64,000 bases of DNA from Xiphydria camelus (GCA_963678675.1 OY783192.1:32829250-32893249), one strand, 5' to 3'; shown: positions 29,819-41,305, numbered from the stretch's first letter. The notes: generated by a model from the letters alone, not told the origin. Translations and numbers: made by a program.

Positions 29819-30836
29819 CTCAGGATTCGATTAATTATCAATCGCCTACGGCTGATGAAAATCTATAGTCCTCCAAAATCTGCCCCTCTCCTTCCTCCTT
29901 ACAACTCGCCCCATAAGAGTCCCCCGTATGTGAAAAAACGCCGTGACGAATGCCCGCGTGAAGCGTCGAACGCTTCGACCGCCGCTGTACCATCTCGAGC
30001 CGAACTTTCCTCTCGCCCTTCGCGTCCCGCCCGATACGACGGCCCGCGCCAATCCGCGCCGTCAGTTGGCGACGCGTATATATGCGCGCAATTTGCATCT
30101 TCACGGCCCGGGGACGCGGCGAACGGTTTGCCTCGGTGACAGGCGGAAGCGTCGAACGATCGCAGCATCCGCAGGATTTTCACATTCGCCATGCGCGCTA
30201 ACATTCCGCCGTCGGTCTCTACTCTCTCGTCGTCCTTCAGGGGTACCCGCCGTCGCGCACACCTTTGTCCCGGCCGTGTACGGTCCTGTCACGCATAATG
30301 TTTCGCGTTTAGCATGCACATTTCAGGGCCAGGTATGTCCTCGCATAATTAGCATTAATTTTTATGCCGCCGCGTATACGCACACGCCGAGGAGTGTATA
30401 TCGACGGGCGACGACGGTTATCGAGGACTCTCCGACGTGGGATAACACGGGGGGTGGGGGGTTTCGCTCCCCTCGTCGCGCGGCGATTCCACTGTAGTGC
30501 GTTTCCCACAGACTCTCGCGTCGCCTAATCCGACGCGCGTCTCGCGAGATCGTGCTATACGTTGTTCGAGGAGTTTTTCTTACGAGCGCACGTGTGCATG
30601 GACGTGCATACCTGCGGCAGTGCAAGGATGTCTTCCGTTAGGCGATTTTCCCATGGACCCGAGGGTTACTTCCTGCATATATTTATACGGCGTCTCTCGG
30701 TTCTCTCGCGAATTTGAATATCGTCCTCGGGGAAGAGCGAATAAGGCAGTAGTGTCCCAATAGCAGAACACGTCCCGGTAGCCGGACATATTTGATTGTA
30801 ATTTAAATTGTTGAATGGGATAAAAAGGAACGACTG
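29819..30836. other. CpG-rich unique stretch
   Basis: 29930-30760 is CpG-rich. The longest frame is 184 codons (29943-30497), with competing frames of 101 and 87-88 codons on the other strand and no recognisable domain, so no gene is called. Confidence 0.4.
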
Positions 30837-31085
30837 CACCGAGAGAAATTTACAGGTCGCACAACAATTAGTATAGCTATGATAACTATACTTTAAGGCT
30901 AAGTGAGGTTAACTAGACAGTATAGGTAATATAGCAATACCAAACTGTAGTAAGGGCAATATGTATTGTTGAAATAACTGTACGTATAGCTGAAATACAA
31001 AAGAGTATTGCTAAGGCAATTAGAACTTATTCTTATATTAATGAGCTACTAGCATTGGCGTACAATTTATCAAATTTCTTTTAGT
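30837..31085. mobile_element. MITE family O (single copy)
   Basis: CACCGAGAGAAATTTAC at the left and AAATTTCTTTTAGTG at the right are inverted. The interior is rich in GTATAGCTATGATAACTATAC-like palindromic words. No second copy is in the window. Confidence 0.65.
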
Positions 31086-32133
31086 GTAGTGGAAAAAAAT
31101 CTTCATTAAATAGATGTATAGGTACAGAAAGTGTCATTGATAAGAGTCCTGAGTAAAATCTGCTGCATGAATTTTTATGACTGTCTGAATACTGGGCTTA
31201 GCCTTTCGGCTACTAGGACAGTTACATTATGGGGAGAAAGTTCTTCCGTTTCGGGGTTTGAATTCATCCACATTTCGGGGAACTATATCTAACGTAGGGA
31301 ATTTGTAAAATGATTTACCCTCACATTATACAGAGATCTCTTGTACGCGTTGGTGGGCGTAGTTTCATCAGTCACGAAAATTGGGACGTCTAAAAAAACG
31401 TAGTAAATTTATTCTCCCGCAGGGATTTCTTCCCTCCCGGAAGAGAGAGTCAGTTATATCTACGTGTCCCACAGCTGACACGCGATTCGTGATGTGCTCC
31501 ATAGACGCGACCCGAGTAGCGGGAGTAGATTTATCTGATTGATTGTCCCGTCAATTTAGAGGCAAGAGCCTATAAATATCGTTTTTATTATAACTTCCTT
31601 TCGTCGAGTTTATAATATCGTTATGAGCCTCTCGTGATATGTATATAGGTGTCTCGAGATGAGTTCGTATACGACTAGCTCCAGCTTTCGACGGAGGAGA
31701 TAAAATGTCGTCACTTCGAGATTGAAATCTCGGTTCGGATCATCTGTATTTTTTTTTTTCATTCCGTTTTTGATTTGCTCTGAAGTGATGCCTGTACTGG
31801 ACTTATTTATCACGACTGCCTCGACGTATGAAGCCCGTAATTGTATATTTACTTAACATTTACATTGGAATCGACGGATCTCCACCGTCGTCCGACGTTG
31901 GATTTGCATGGGAATCGCTATTCGTTTCGATCGGTCGAATTCTTTCATTAGCATCCTAACGTTTCGGAGCACTCTGCGTCTCTCCTCTCGTCACCGCGCG
32001 CGATGGACCATTCATCGAAGCGATGGTTCACCGAAACGATATTCGAGTGTGCCCGCGTTCTTTCCCTGCAGGTGCGCGCTCCTGACGCGTTCAATTAAGA
32101 TTCATTATCGCGACGATTCGAATTATATAAGTA
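31086..32133. other. Unassigned stretch
   Basis: No match to the other elements. 31190-31260 carries a CTTTCGGCTACTAGGACAG block and purine-rich words without interpretable structure. 31860-32090 is moderately CpG-rich. No gene is supported. Confidence 0.35.
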
Positions 32134-32327
32134 CACTGAGAAAAAAAAAGATTAAAATTTATTCTGTTAGAAGGATAATCTGAGTACGAAAGGTAAAATA
32201 GGTCAAAAAATATCCTTCCAGGGTTTAAAATTTAACCTTCTTTAGGATAATTTTTGCTCTATTTTACCTTTCGTACTCAGATTATCCTTCTAATAGAATA
32301 AGTTTTAATCTTTTTTTTTTATCAGTG
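32134..32327. mobile_element. MITE P, near-perfect 71-bp TIRs
   Basis: TA-flanked (32132-32133 and 32328-32329). Arms start CACTGAGAAAAAAAAAGAT and CACTGATAAAAAAAAAAGAT and then share TAGAAGGATAATCTGAGTAC and GAAAGGTAAAATAG exactly, with about four mismatches over 71 bp. The loop is about 50 bp. Very likely a young insertion. Confidence 0.93.
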
Positions 32328-33051
32328 TACTAAGTTTAAAAAGAATACCGGTGCACGATGCGTATACTAATCTCGTTGCCGAGTAATACACTTGATCGCT
32401 TCCTCAATGGAGCCTTAATGGTCCTTTAGCCGTGCTCCACGAAGTTGTTGTAGACTATTCTTTACGCTTATGATTCACATTCTGGCAGATCTTTTTGAGT
32501 TGGGATCAAAACGTAAATTTCACGATGAAGTGTCAGTTTTTGCTTCTGTATTGAATCAGCGATATTTCAACGTTCGACTGACACTGATAAGCGATAGCAA
32601 ATAATTCGCGCGTCCCTCTCCGATATCCGTGCTTATCGTCGCAACGCTCGAAGGACGCTGAGCGCTGCACCCGTCGATAAACGTGAATAATCATGCTTTT
32701 TTTCAACTACCCCGCGAGAAGGTGGCGTCCTTCGAATTTCCTTTACGACGCCTTTCGAAACGTTGCGCCGTTATTATATACCAGGTGTCGGGAGAAGTAA
32801 CTGGCGGCGAGGGAAAAAAAATCTCTCGAGCAAAACAGGCGCCTTGTGCTTTAGAAATTGCGATAAAACGAAGATCTACCCCGTCCCTTTAGAGACCCAC
32901 CTATCTGTACGTACATATATCACTTTCCCTCTCGTTTCAAAAGTCGAATCAGTTTACATGTGTACATGCTGTTACGGCACTCGCTTATTTACCAGCGCGC
33001 GAGCACAATTAACCGGCGTATCGTATAAATTCCTATTTATTTACATTACCC

Positions 33052-33053
<2 letters not shown>
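32328..33053. other. Unassigned stretch
   Basis: Mixed composition without a repeat match or gene. It ends at a long (GA)n tract. Confidence 0.35.

Positions 33054-33101
<48 letters not shown>
33054..33101. repeat. (GA)24 microsatellite
   Basis: About 24 uninterrupted GA units, then alternating CG. Confidence 0.97.
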
Positions 33102-33102
<1 letters not shown>

Positions 33103-33855
33103 ACGCGCGCGAGCATTAAACACCGATGTAAAATCGTTTCCCTTCACAAAGGCAGCGCGGCTCGTCGGTAGGCATGTTTACGACGTGCCTCCGTGCCTGA
33201 GGACACGTTAACTTTTAAAGCCTCTCTCGACGACGCGGCGCGTCGCACAATGGCGGGGTTACAATCGTCGAGCAAACAGGGCCTCTTTGACCTGCCAATG
33301 AAATATACGATTACGCGTCGAGGTCGAGTAGGGATCCATAGATCACCGATCGGCTGCGGTGAATGGAATCGGCGTGGCCCAAAGGACGCGCAGGTTCTAC
33401 TGCTACGTATATATGGGGGGAAGGGGGGGGGGGCTTGTTAGGACTTAGAGGGGGTTTTCACGGGGCGAACCCTTTCCCGCATTCCCAAGGAGGGGTTGGT
33501 TCGCTCGCGTGTGTATGGGTACGCGTACGCGGACGCGCCGCGTCCCGTGGAGCCGTCGACGTTTTCGTTGTGTCAATTCGATCTTCCCGTTTAGTTTGTT
33601 TCGTCGCTCGAAGCGGGACCGGCGACGAAGTGCTCGTATCGGTGCACGGAGATATTTCGATTTTGGAACGGCTCGGTTCCTGGTTGCGCGAGAAAAGTCA
33701 TCGCGGAGAAATATCGAAGCCCTTCGATGTTCGGAGAAATTAATTCCCTGTCGAGATACGTCGAAATCGAGAGATAATCGTATTGTGAGATTCTCACAGA
33801 GATCGCAACAAGATAGCAACGAGAATCGCGCGCGAGTCGAACACGCACCGAGAGG
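33102..33855. other. CpG-rich stretch with G-runs
   Basis: G-runs at 33415-33433 could form quadruplex DNA. Overlapping open frames of 118-126 codons on both strands are not accepted as genes. Confidence 0.4.
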
Positions 33856-34311
33856 AGAGTTTATTTGTAATTAATAAATGTGTCTTTGAATATGGCGAAA
33901 TAAACATTTTATTGGACGAAATTAGTATTTGTTAACTATTGCAATATTTATTTGGCACAATCACACGGAAAACAAATTTGTGGTAAATTTCGGGACGAGG
34001 TCAATTTCTTGTTATGATAACTACAATTTCAGTAAAAATTATAGTCAAACTTGTAGAAGCTGCAAGCGTTTGCTGTAATTTTTTCTACAATTATAGTTAT
34101 CGTAACAATAAGTTGTCCTTGTCCCGCATTCAACCACAAACTTTATAGACGTTACAATTAATTTTTTTCCGTGCAGATCCTTTGCGGCAACCGTTTGAAT
34201 GAAATAAACATTTTCATAATTAACGTATATTTTCTCGTCCTAACGAAATATTTATTCCGTCAAATGTGAAATTACATTTATTAACTATTAGTAAACTATT
34301 TCCTCGCTGCG
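33856..34311. mobile_element. MITE family F, copy F3 (interrupted)
   Basis: GAGTTTATTTGTAATTAATA at the left, GGCGAAATAAACATTTTATT, then the nested element G2, then CGTTTGAATGAAATAAAC, CTCGTCCTAACGAAATAT and AACTATTAGTAAACTATTTC at the right. Without G2 it is ~245 bp, matching F1 and F4. Confidence 0.85.
33964..34173. mobile_element. MITE family G, copy G2, nested in F3
   Basis: CACGGAAAACAAATTTGTGG to AATTTTTTTCCGTG. It is flanked by CA on both sides rather than TA. The arms match G1. Confidence 0.88.
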
Positions 34312-35091
34312 CATCCTCTCTTCATCATCATCATCATCCCTTCGATGTCCTCATCGCGACGAGAAGAAACTTTCGCGACGATCGATCGGCAAACCAGTGA
34401 CGCCGAGGAGGACCGTCGCACCGACAGTGCACTTTGCGAAGGAGATATTCGTGTATCGAGTCCTGCTGCGGCGCGGGATGATGCTGCGGGCGTCGAGGAG
34501 GAGAAGAATAAGGGGGCGATGACGAGGAGGAGGGATACGAGTGACTGACTGCCGCAGCGCGCTGCAGCGAGAGCAGAAGCGAGCCCCGCCGCCGAAGAAA
34601 CCGGGACGTAGAAGCGAAATTAAATTTCCATTACGACCGCGACGTAGAGCGCCGCGCGTTATGAATTATGAAGACGTAAAGGACGACGGGACCGCGAGTG
34701 TCGGCGGCGGCGTTGCACCGCGGCGCGTGTTTCTCTCCCGGCGAACGGAACGCTCCGGCGGCGCCGTACACGCGCGCGCAGCCTCGAACGAATGAAATAA
34801 GAGCACCCCGTCGGGAGAGTGAGTAAAACTATTGCACGGCTTATTGCATAATAAGTGCATGATTGATGCAACCGTACACGGCTCGACTCTCGGGTTCTTA
34901 TTGCCGTTGCAAAACTCACATCCTCCGCGAAGGAGATCTATGATCTACCTATCCACCTACCTATCTACCTACCCACCTATCTACCTACCTACCTATCTAC
35001 CTACAGTACGCAACATCTGGCGAACGCAACCAACATGGACTCCTTCGCGCTCGCGCGCAAATCGTGTGTACGTGCATCGGCTCACCGGGGA
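34312..35091. other. Unassigned stretch with simple repeats
   Basis: (CAT)5 near 34323-34338 and a (CTAC/CTAT)n array at 34944-35004 of about 15 units. 34340-34800 is CpG-rich with small open frames only. Confidence 0.5.
34944..35004. repeat. (CTAC)n/(CTAT)n microsatellite
   Basis: Interrupted tetranucleotide array mixing CTAC, CTAT and CCAC units. Confidence 0.95.
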
Positions 35092-35338
35092 AACAGTTTA
35101 TTTATTAATAATTGATAAATGTGATTTAAAAAATACGGTGAAATAAATATTTCGTGAGGGCGAGAAAATATATGTTAATTACTCAAATGTTTATTTCATA
35201 CAAACGGTTGGATGGAGAAATTAAATCGTGTCAAATGAATATTGTAATAATTGGCGAATATTTATTTGGTCCAATAAAACGTTTATTTCGCCATATTCGA
35301 ATAAACGTTTGTTAACTACAAATACATTGTTTTCTGGA
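35092..35338. mobile_element. MITE family F, copy F4
   Basis: AACAGTTTATTTATTAATAA to AACTACAAATACATTGTTTT. It contains GGTGAAATAAATATTTCGTG, AATGTTTATTTCATACAAAC and GTTTATTTCGCCATATTCG. A full-length ~247-bp copy. Confidence 0.88.
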
Positions 35339-35414
35339 TGTTGTAGAGGTATTTACCGCGCGTGATATATGTAGTTTACGTGCGCGTCTATTTCGAATGA
35401 TCCCCAGTCCAGAT

Positions 35415-35608
35415 GCACTGAGAAAAATAATCCGGTCAGTGTAACTAAAATCTTGGAGACGATGATCAAATCGTTTGGTAAGATATGGATCCTCCATCTG
35501 TTTGATTAAACTGACAACTTTTTTGGTTAGAATAACTCAATATTTGAGTTTAACCAGATGCGTTTAATTAGATGCATTTTGTCATTTTAACCTAATTATT
35601 CTTTTCAG
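35415..35608 (+). mobile_element. MITE family E, copy E3
   Basis: CACTGAGAAAAATAATCCGG to CTAATTATTCTTTTCAGT. It lacks one of the internal GGTTAGAATAACTAAA units that E2 and E4 have. Confidence 0.85.
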
Positions 35609-36638
35609 TACATATGACGTAAATTTTGCAGCGACTTTATGAACATCTGTAGATCGCGGTGTACAGCAAGAACTTATGTGTTTTTTTATGAGTCCTCTCT
35701 ATTTGCGTAATTGAATGAAGAAATTATGTTTTGGCAATATAATAAGTCAATTTTATATATTACCGTGATACATTGAACTAAATTTTGCGTAAATTTGTTA
35801 CCTTATTAGTTGTATTTAGATCATAACATATGATCTAAATTTGATGCATCATTTGCTATTAATTTATATTTGTAACAAATAATTTAACTTTTGTTGATTT
35901 GACGTAAAAATGAAGAAAATTTATAGCAGCTTTTCCATTTGACGGATGGCGTGAATAGAATCATAAATGTCTGACTGGGTCTCTCATTGCCTGTGTGTCC
36001 GGATACGAGAACTGTGTCCGCGCGAGAGGGAGTCGGGCCTCCTACGAGCACTATCGACCCCTCGGGGCGCTATCTCCGCTGGAATCGTTTCGGACTTTTG
36101 ACATTTCGGTAAATAGCCCCGGTGACGTATAGGGTCTTCGTACATATGCATGTAAAGTCGTTGAAAGAGACGAATACTTCTCGCGGGAATGCACGTACAC
36201 TGCGGGCGGAAATAGGGGGGGGGGGGGACGGGCGTAAAATATTTTCACGAGTTTTTCAAGGAAGGGAGAGAGAGAGAGGGAAAGAGAGAGACTCGAGGAG
36301 GCGTGCACATACGCGCGTTGCACGAGGTGTACGCGCGCACCCTCTCTTTTTCTCTCTCGCTCTCTCTGGGTCGCGAAGTTTTTGCGAGTGGAGAGATTGC
36401 CAGGCGTGTAACTCGTAAATCGCGACTCGTAACAGGGGGCCCCGTTGTGTAGGCACGAGTCATTGTACCGGGTAACGTCTCAATCGCGCCCGTTCACTGT
36501 TCCGCAGAGGTTGCTGCTTCCTCGAACGCCCTCGCTTTCTCTATCCTCCGCTCGCACGTGAGATAAGTTGCGACCCTACTTCGATTATACCCCCAAGTAC
36601 CAATTATTAATTACCTTTCGAAATAATTAAATCTGAAG
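35609..36638. other. Unassigned stretch
   Basis: 35610-35940 is AT-rich and non-repetitive. 36000-36600 is CpG-rich, with a 13-G run at 36215-36227, GA-rich sequence at 36260-36296 and CT-rich sequence at 36342-36367. No gene. Confidence 0.4.
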
Positions 36639-36831
36639 TAGAGTGGTACCATGTCGACCGGCTTCGACCACGATTATCTCGTTACCTATGGACTTTTGGC
36701 CTATATCGTTCCAAACCTTTTTTGTAGATCGAAACGTGATCTTCAAAAAAGTATTACACCAACGTAGCCCTAAAGTTCACAGTTAACGAGATAATCGCGA
36801 TCGAACCCAATCGGAGTAATTCCACTCTATT
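36639..36831. mobile_element. Family M element, copy M3
   Basis: AGAGTGGTACCATGTCGACC, then CACGATTATCTCGTTACCTA, GGACTTTTGGCCTATATCG, TTTTTTGTAGATCG / CGTGATCTTCAAAAAAGTA, the mirrored AAGTTCACAGTTAACGAGAT and ATCGGAGTAATTCCACTCT. It is the clearest copy of the family M hairpin. Confidence 0.85.
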
Positions 36832-37426
36832 CTCGCAACGTAACGGAGCCGCCGAAGCAAGACGCAAAGTCCTCCGTCGTCGTATCACGCTTCGAGCCGC
36901 GCGCGTACCTCGGGTACGCCTCTCTCTCTCTCTCTCCTCCCGTCCAACCGCGTCTTTAGAAAATACCGCGAGGAACGTGGTCGGCGCTCGGCATTAGCCA
37001 TTGTTTGGCGTTCCCGGGAGCTCCGTTTGCAGGACACTCGGCTCCGGGGCCCATTACGAAGTCGCCCCTCGTTCCACTACTCGGTAGTCACTGTCTTCTC
37101 CGGGGGAGCGCCGTGGGCGCCGGCGTGTGGGTAGGCCGCGCTCGTACGTAGGTACGCGCGTACACGCGTCGAGGTAATCTTCCAAAGTAGCCTCCACCGT
37201 ACACGCCAAGGGTATACCCGCGCGGCCACAAAACGCCGCGGCAAGTCCGGCCAGCGGTGGCGCGTAATAGGTTCATTCGCTTCCGCGAGCGAACTGTGGC
37301 TTCGAGAAAGGGGCGCGCGCGGTGCGAATCGGTGATTATTCCGCGAGAAGCGTTGGGAGGTCGAGCAATCGTCGTCCGTTCGTTATCGTTTTGGAGTGAA
37401 TGATCAGGGCTGGGGAAAGTGGTTCA
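36832..37426. other. CpG-rich unique stretch
   Basis: Contains (CT)n at 36920-36937. No repeat match or gene. Confidence 0.4.
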
Positions 37427-37725
37427 CATGGAAAAAACAAAATGATTTTGCAGTCTTAGTAAAACTAGGTTTTACTGAGAACATATTATTGCTATCGTTA
37501 CGAAAATATTATCTGTAGCAGCAAAAGATATGTCCAATAGTATTATAGTAAAAATATTTGTTGGGGTAGCAAGCATTTTCACCGAAAAAGTTAATTGTTA
37601 TTGCAGTTATATTTGCTATTATTGGACATATCTTATGCTGCCATGGATAATATTTTTGTCAGGAAAGTAAAAAGTTCTCAGCAAAATCTAATTTTGTTAA
37701 GACTACAAAATAATTTTTTTCCGTG
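37427..37725. mobile_element. MITE family A, copy A2
   Basis: ATGGAAAAAACAAAATG...ATTTTGCAGTCTTAGTAAAA to CTACAAAATAATTTTTTTCC GTG. The arms include AGCAAAAGATATGTCCAATA mirrored by TATTGGACATATCTTATGC. It is uninterrupted and shows what A1 inserted as. Confidence 0.85.
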
Positions 37726-37763
37726 CAGGATTGTCGCAAAGTTTTCTCGAAGAGATTTTTTTG

Positions 37764-38150
37764 CACTGTGAAAAAATGTTGCTCGATCGAAGTAAACGTG
37801 TTTTTGGACAGTCCTGAGAGCACATTTATTCGATTAGAATGAATATTCAATTGGACGTACGTAAATATTATTGATTTAGGGTAACCTACCAAATAGATGG
37901 ACACCTCCAGTAAATGAACACTTTAATGCGCTTTTCAAATACCAGTTTCTGTCCATCTACTGAATTTTGTCGTCTGCTTAGAAGTTCGTTTATTGGGTAG
38001 ATACCCTGATTATACCCTGATTGGATATTAGTTGGATCAAATCGGTATTCATTCGAATCGAGTAAACGTGCTCTTAAGACTACCTAAAAACACGTTTATT
38101 TCAAAAAAGCACTTTTTTTCTTTTTCATTATAATTAAAGGATAATTTTAT
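37764..38150. mobile_element. MITE family K, copy K2 (interrupted)
   Basis: CACTGTGAAAAAATGTTGCT, AAGTAAACGTGTTTTTGGAC, GAGCACATTTATTCGATTAG, then nested L1, then ATCGGTATTCATTCGAATCG, GTGCTCTTAAGACTACC and AACACGTTTATTTCAAAAAA at the right. Confidence 0.8.
37878..38007. mobile_element. Short element L1, nested in K2
   Basis: AGGGTAACCTACCAAATAGA to GGGTAGATACCCT. The middle holds AAATACCAGTTTCTGTCCAT. A reverse copy is at 59465-59591. About 130 bp, with ends AGGGTA...TACCCT. Confidence 0.7.
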
Positions 38151-38757
38151 AAGGTTGTGGACTAAAGTTTACCTCGGGGGATTTGAGGCATTATTATATT
38201 TACAATAAGGTTAATTCGAAACTGGGACTAAATTTGATTCATCTTCAGAATCTTTTTTATCGATTGCATTTGATTCTTACTGCTCCTCCTGACTTCTTTC
38301 TCTAACTTCTTCTGTATTCTATCATCCATAACATCACGAAATCGTGCAATCGCATCGCTTAAACCTCCGTATAGTCATCGCTACACATAAAATAGAAATA
38401 CATCAGTCAGTCCACTGACACTGCAGTCCCTGTAAATAATTATCAACCAGTTTATTCGAGGCCGGTGCACCGTTCGCGTCTAACGGAAGCTCTCGTCGTT
38501 TCCTCCTCGCCGCCGTTGAACTCTTCCCTTCCTCCCTCCGCGCGATAAGGCCGCGTAGCGTGCAGGAAGATGAAGATTACGCGCGCGCGCACTCGTATAG
38601 TATTCTCCACGGGAACGAGAACTCTGATAATGAAAAGGCCAGAGACAACGATCCCACTCACCGACGCTCCACGTTGATGCGCGTATCGGGGGAGTGAAGC
38701 GGGGGCTAAGTGATATGGCCATTCGACATGCAACGTGCCTCACGGCTGACGTACATA
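38151..38757. other. Unassigned stretch
   Basis: Holds the possible coding fragment at 38228-38374, then CpG-rich sequence 38450-38700 with alternating CG near 38580. Nothing else recognised. Confidence 0.4.
38228..38374 (-). pseudogene. Possible protein-coding fragment, lysine/arginine-rich
   Basis: An open stretch of about 48 codons ends at a TAG (38228-38230) and has a protein-like, helix-prone composition with a ...AIARFRDVMDDRIQKKLEKE... core and a lysine-rich tail. An in-frame TGA precedes it, close to a TTTATGTGTAG word that resembles a 3' splice site. There is no ATG-started gene and no recognised family. It could be the end of a dead transposase or a host exon, or chance. Confidence 0.2.
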
Positions 38758-39275
38758 CACAGGGAAAGACAGATACCAGTCAATTTTACAGTATTTAGAA
38801 TAAAAGAGATACATACAAGGGTTTTCAGAAGTTCCTGCTGTGCTGAAGAACAATTTTTCCTTATAGAAACTGATAAATTGTGACGCAAACTATAATGATT
38901 TAATGTTTTCAAAAAAAATGTTTGGGTCTTCACACAATTGGTAGAATAAGAAAAAGAATAAGCATCGTCCCATAGAGCCATCTAATGTCTCAACCAGTAT
39001 TTCCTATTTTTCCATTTCCCGTGATCCTTTCGACTACATCTTCGCTGCATCATTACCAATACAGCATCTTAAGCTGCATTCAAAATAGCGAGCATTAAAA
39101 GTTCCTGATTTAGTCACTTATCCAGATTATGATTAGGTATATTGGGAGTGATGGTAAGGAAGCTCGAACCACTAGATGGATTAATCACTAGATGGTTCAA
39201 CCATTAGGCGCTTCTACTGCTTATTCTTATTCTTATTCTTCAATTTGTGTGAAGGTCCTTTCTGTACCGCTCTAT
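38758..39275. mobile_element. MITE family D, copy D1 (interrupted)
   Basis: Reverse-oriented copy of 40498-40712: CAGTCAATTTTACAGTATTT, GGGTTTTCAGAAGTTCCTGC, TGTGCTGAAGAACAATTTTT, GACGCAAACTATAATGATTT, AATGTTTTCAAAAAAAATG. Element V follows at 38930. The remaining right edge (TAAAAACATTT) may lie past V. Confidence 0.7.
38930..39256. mobile_element. MITE V, nested in D1
   Basis: TTCACACAATTGGTAGAATA and AAGAAAAAGAATAAGCATCG are mirrored by CTGCTTATTCTTATTCTTAT and TCTTCAATTTGTGTGAA. The loop includes CCATCTAATGTCTCAACC mirrored by ATGGTTCAACCATTAGGCG. No second copy is in the window. Confidence 0.7.
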
Positions 39276-39963
39276 AAAAACATTTAAAAAAAAACCCTCA
39301 CGTGTGCGTACCTCTTTCATTGTAAGTGCACTAAAATTTACCGTTACCAGTCTCCGTCTACATTCACGGGAACCGCGAGTAAGACTTCAGAAGCAGGCGA
39401 AGACTTTAGCCGCGGGATTGTCGTTAAATGCGCGCGCGCGATTAAACTTTAAACGCGCAGATACGGAGACGCGCGCCTCGTCTTCCGCTGCAGTCGCCCC
39501 GTAATTCTTCCCTTCGCGATCTCAACCCTGCCCCCCCCCCCCCTTCCCTCGGGTGGTGCACCGCGCGCGTCGATTTTCTGCCCGTGCAGCACCTCCTCGA
39601 AAAGGAAGAGGAGGCGGAGTTCCGTGAACTTGTTTAAAAACATCGAAAAAGCCGAACGCACGCCGACGTGCCGCGGGAGGAGCTGCTCGCTCTTGGAGGG
39701 ACTGACGGACGAACGAGTGGTACAAGTATAACAACCGGTTCCCTCGTCTCCTCCCGGACCGGACGCATAAACATTTAATTTTAGGTATCGGGCCTCAGCA
39801 CCGCTGTCGGGGCCCCCGTCGACGACCGCGTTTCGAATAACCCAGGGTGTTCTTCTTCTTCTTCTTGTATCGGTTCCGCGCGGTGGGGATCGACGATCGT
39901 AGCGGGCGTGAAGGAATCGAAATGCAGAAATGAAGAAGTACCTGGTACAGGCGAGATATCGGT
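39276..39963. other. CpG-rich unique stretch
   Basis: A 13-C run at 39531-39543 and (CTT)n near 39850-39866. A 216-codon minus-strand frame (39449-40099) crosses this and runs into MITE B2/C4 sequence. It has no domain and is rejected. Confidence 0.45.
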
Positions 39964-40034
39964 GGGTGAAATTATAGCTAATGTCAAGAAAATATTTCTT
40001 GAACCCCAAGAACATAAACGAAGAAGGAGGATTA

Positions 40035-40312
40035 GTTATTTTTACGGTGAATCCTAGTAACAGGGCTCGAGGTGAAACATTGAAGTTTTCAATAGGCACA
40101 GCGTACTTTTTTTATAGTTCGTTGCAGTATAAACCTGGAAACGAGAGATTGGTAAATTTTACCGTATAAACTGATGTTTATATTATTACGAACTGTAAAA
40201 AGTACGCTGTGGTCTATTAAGAACTTCAGCGTTTCACCTTGAGGAGTTCTGTTGCTGCAGTAACTGTAAAAGTTCATGGGTTTTCCCATGTATTACGACT
40301 TTTCCTTGCATA
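40035..40312. mobile_element. MITE family B, copy B2, nested in C4
   Basis: TTTTTACGGTGAATCCTAG, AACAGGGCTCGAGGTGAAAC and ATTGAAGTTTTCAATAGGCA are mirrored by GAACTTCAGCGTTTCACCTT, GAGGAGTTCTGTTGCTGCAG and TAACTGTAAAAG. The middle AGTTCGTTGCAGTATAAACC corresponds to the point where A1 sits inside B1. Confidence 0.8.
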
Positions 40313-40497
40313 GCAACGAGAGTTATGATAAGCCTCTAATGATAGTGAAAAGATACATGCTTTTCTTTCGGTAGGTACCGGTTGATACGATCTTAAAAAT
40401 TTTTCAGAGTACAGATTCTTGATCGATGAATATGCATTCTCGATTCGAGAAAACCTTTTCGTTGGGACAAGAAATTCTTTCAGCGCAAACAAAAAAA

Positions 40498-40712
40498 CAC
40501 GGAAAAAATGGTACACATGGAGTTTTTAAAATGTGATACGGTAATTTTTCTTTTGAAAACATTATATCGTGATAGTTTACATTATAATTTACTGGTTTCT
40601 AAAGAAAAGTTGTTCTTCAGCACAGTAGGAACTTCCGAAAACCTTCACGCGTATCACTTTTATTGGAAATATAGTAAAATTTACCCATGTAAGTTTTGCA
40701 TCCATGTACCCA
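40498..40712. mobile_element. MITE family D, copy D2, nested in C4
   Basis: CACGGAAAAAATGGTACACA at the left. The interior has GTTGTTCTTCAGCACAGTAG and ACTTCCGAAAACCTTCACGC. The right end CATCCATGTACCCATGAAT pairs imperfectly with the left. Other copies are D1 (38758) and D3 (55313). Confidence 0.8.
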
Positions 40713-41176
40713 TGAATCAAATATTTTCTTGCCCCAAAAAAACCGTGGCTTGTTTCTGTAAACTATAGGGGAAGTCCGTGTAAATTGGTACCTCTAAGAA
40801 ATAATCCTCGTATCTTATACCTAACACAATCAAGAATACCAATTTTTTTCGTGTGGACACTTTATATCCTAGATTAGTGTCTTACATCAAACAATTCATG
40901 ATTTAAAGATAAATTAAAGTGAGAAAAAATAAAATGCAAATTAAATTTTTAGCGTGTAATTTGGTCGGAACCGTGTAATTTGGTTTTACTGAATGTGTCA
41001 TTTGGCCCACAGTGTGTAATTTGGTTTTTTTTATGCTTAATAGGCTAAATACAGTTGCTAAAATAATACAAACGCAACGAAACTTATATTTCCATAAATA
41101 TATTATACAAAACTTATAAACAAATATACATTTCAAAATATGAAAACACGCAGGTAGATTGCAAAGAAATACGAAT

Positions 41177-41305
41177 TTATGGTTTGCAGTGGTCACAGTG
41201 ATAATAATCTATGTCGGTCAATTCAGCGCACACTTCATGTGCCCATTCATTACAGATGTGACACCTAATCCAATCTTCGTCATAATCTTGTCCACATACA
41301 GTACA
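41177..41305 (-). pseudogene. pogo transposase C-terminal PHD-like zinc finger
   Basis: Reads CTVC-x8-W-x2-CHIC-x4-HEVCAE-x7-CDHC-KP then stop: a CX2C, CX2C, HX2C, CX2C order as in a PHD finger. A C-terminal finger of this kind is found on many insect pogo/jerky-like transposases. It could serve in binding DNA or chromatin. All zinc ligands are intact although the gene is dead. Confidence 0.65.

Noticed and set aside
39449..40099. 216-codon minus-strand frame
   Set aside because: Starts in MITE B2/C4 sequence and ends in CpG-rich DNA with a poly-C run. The composition is artefactual.
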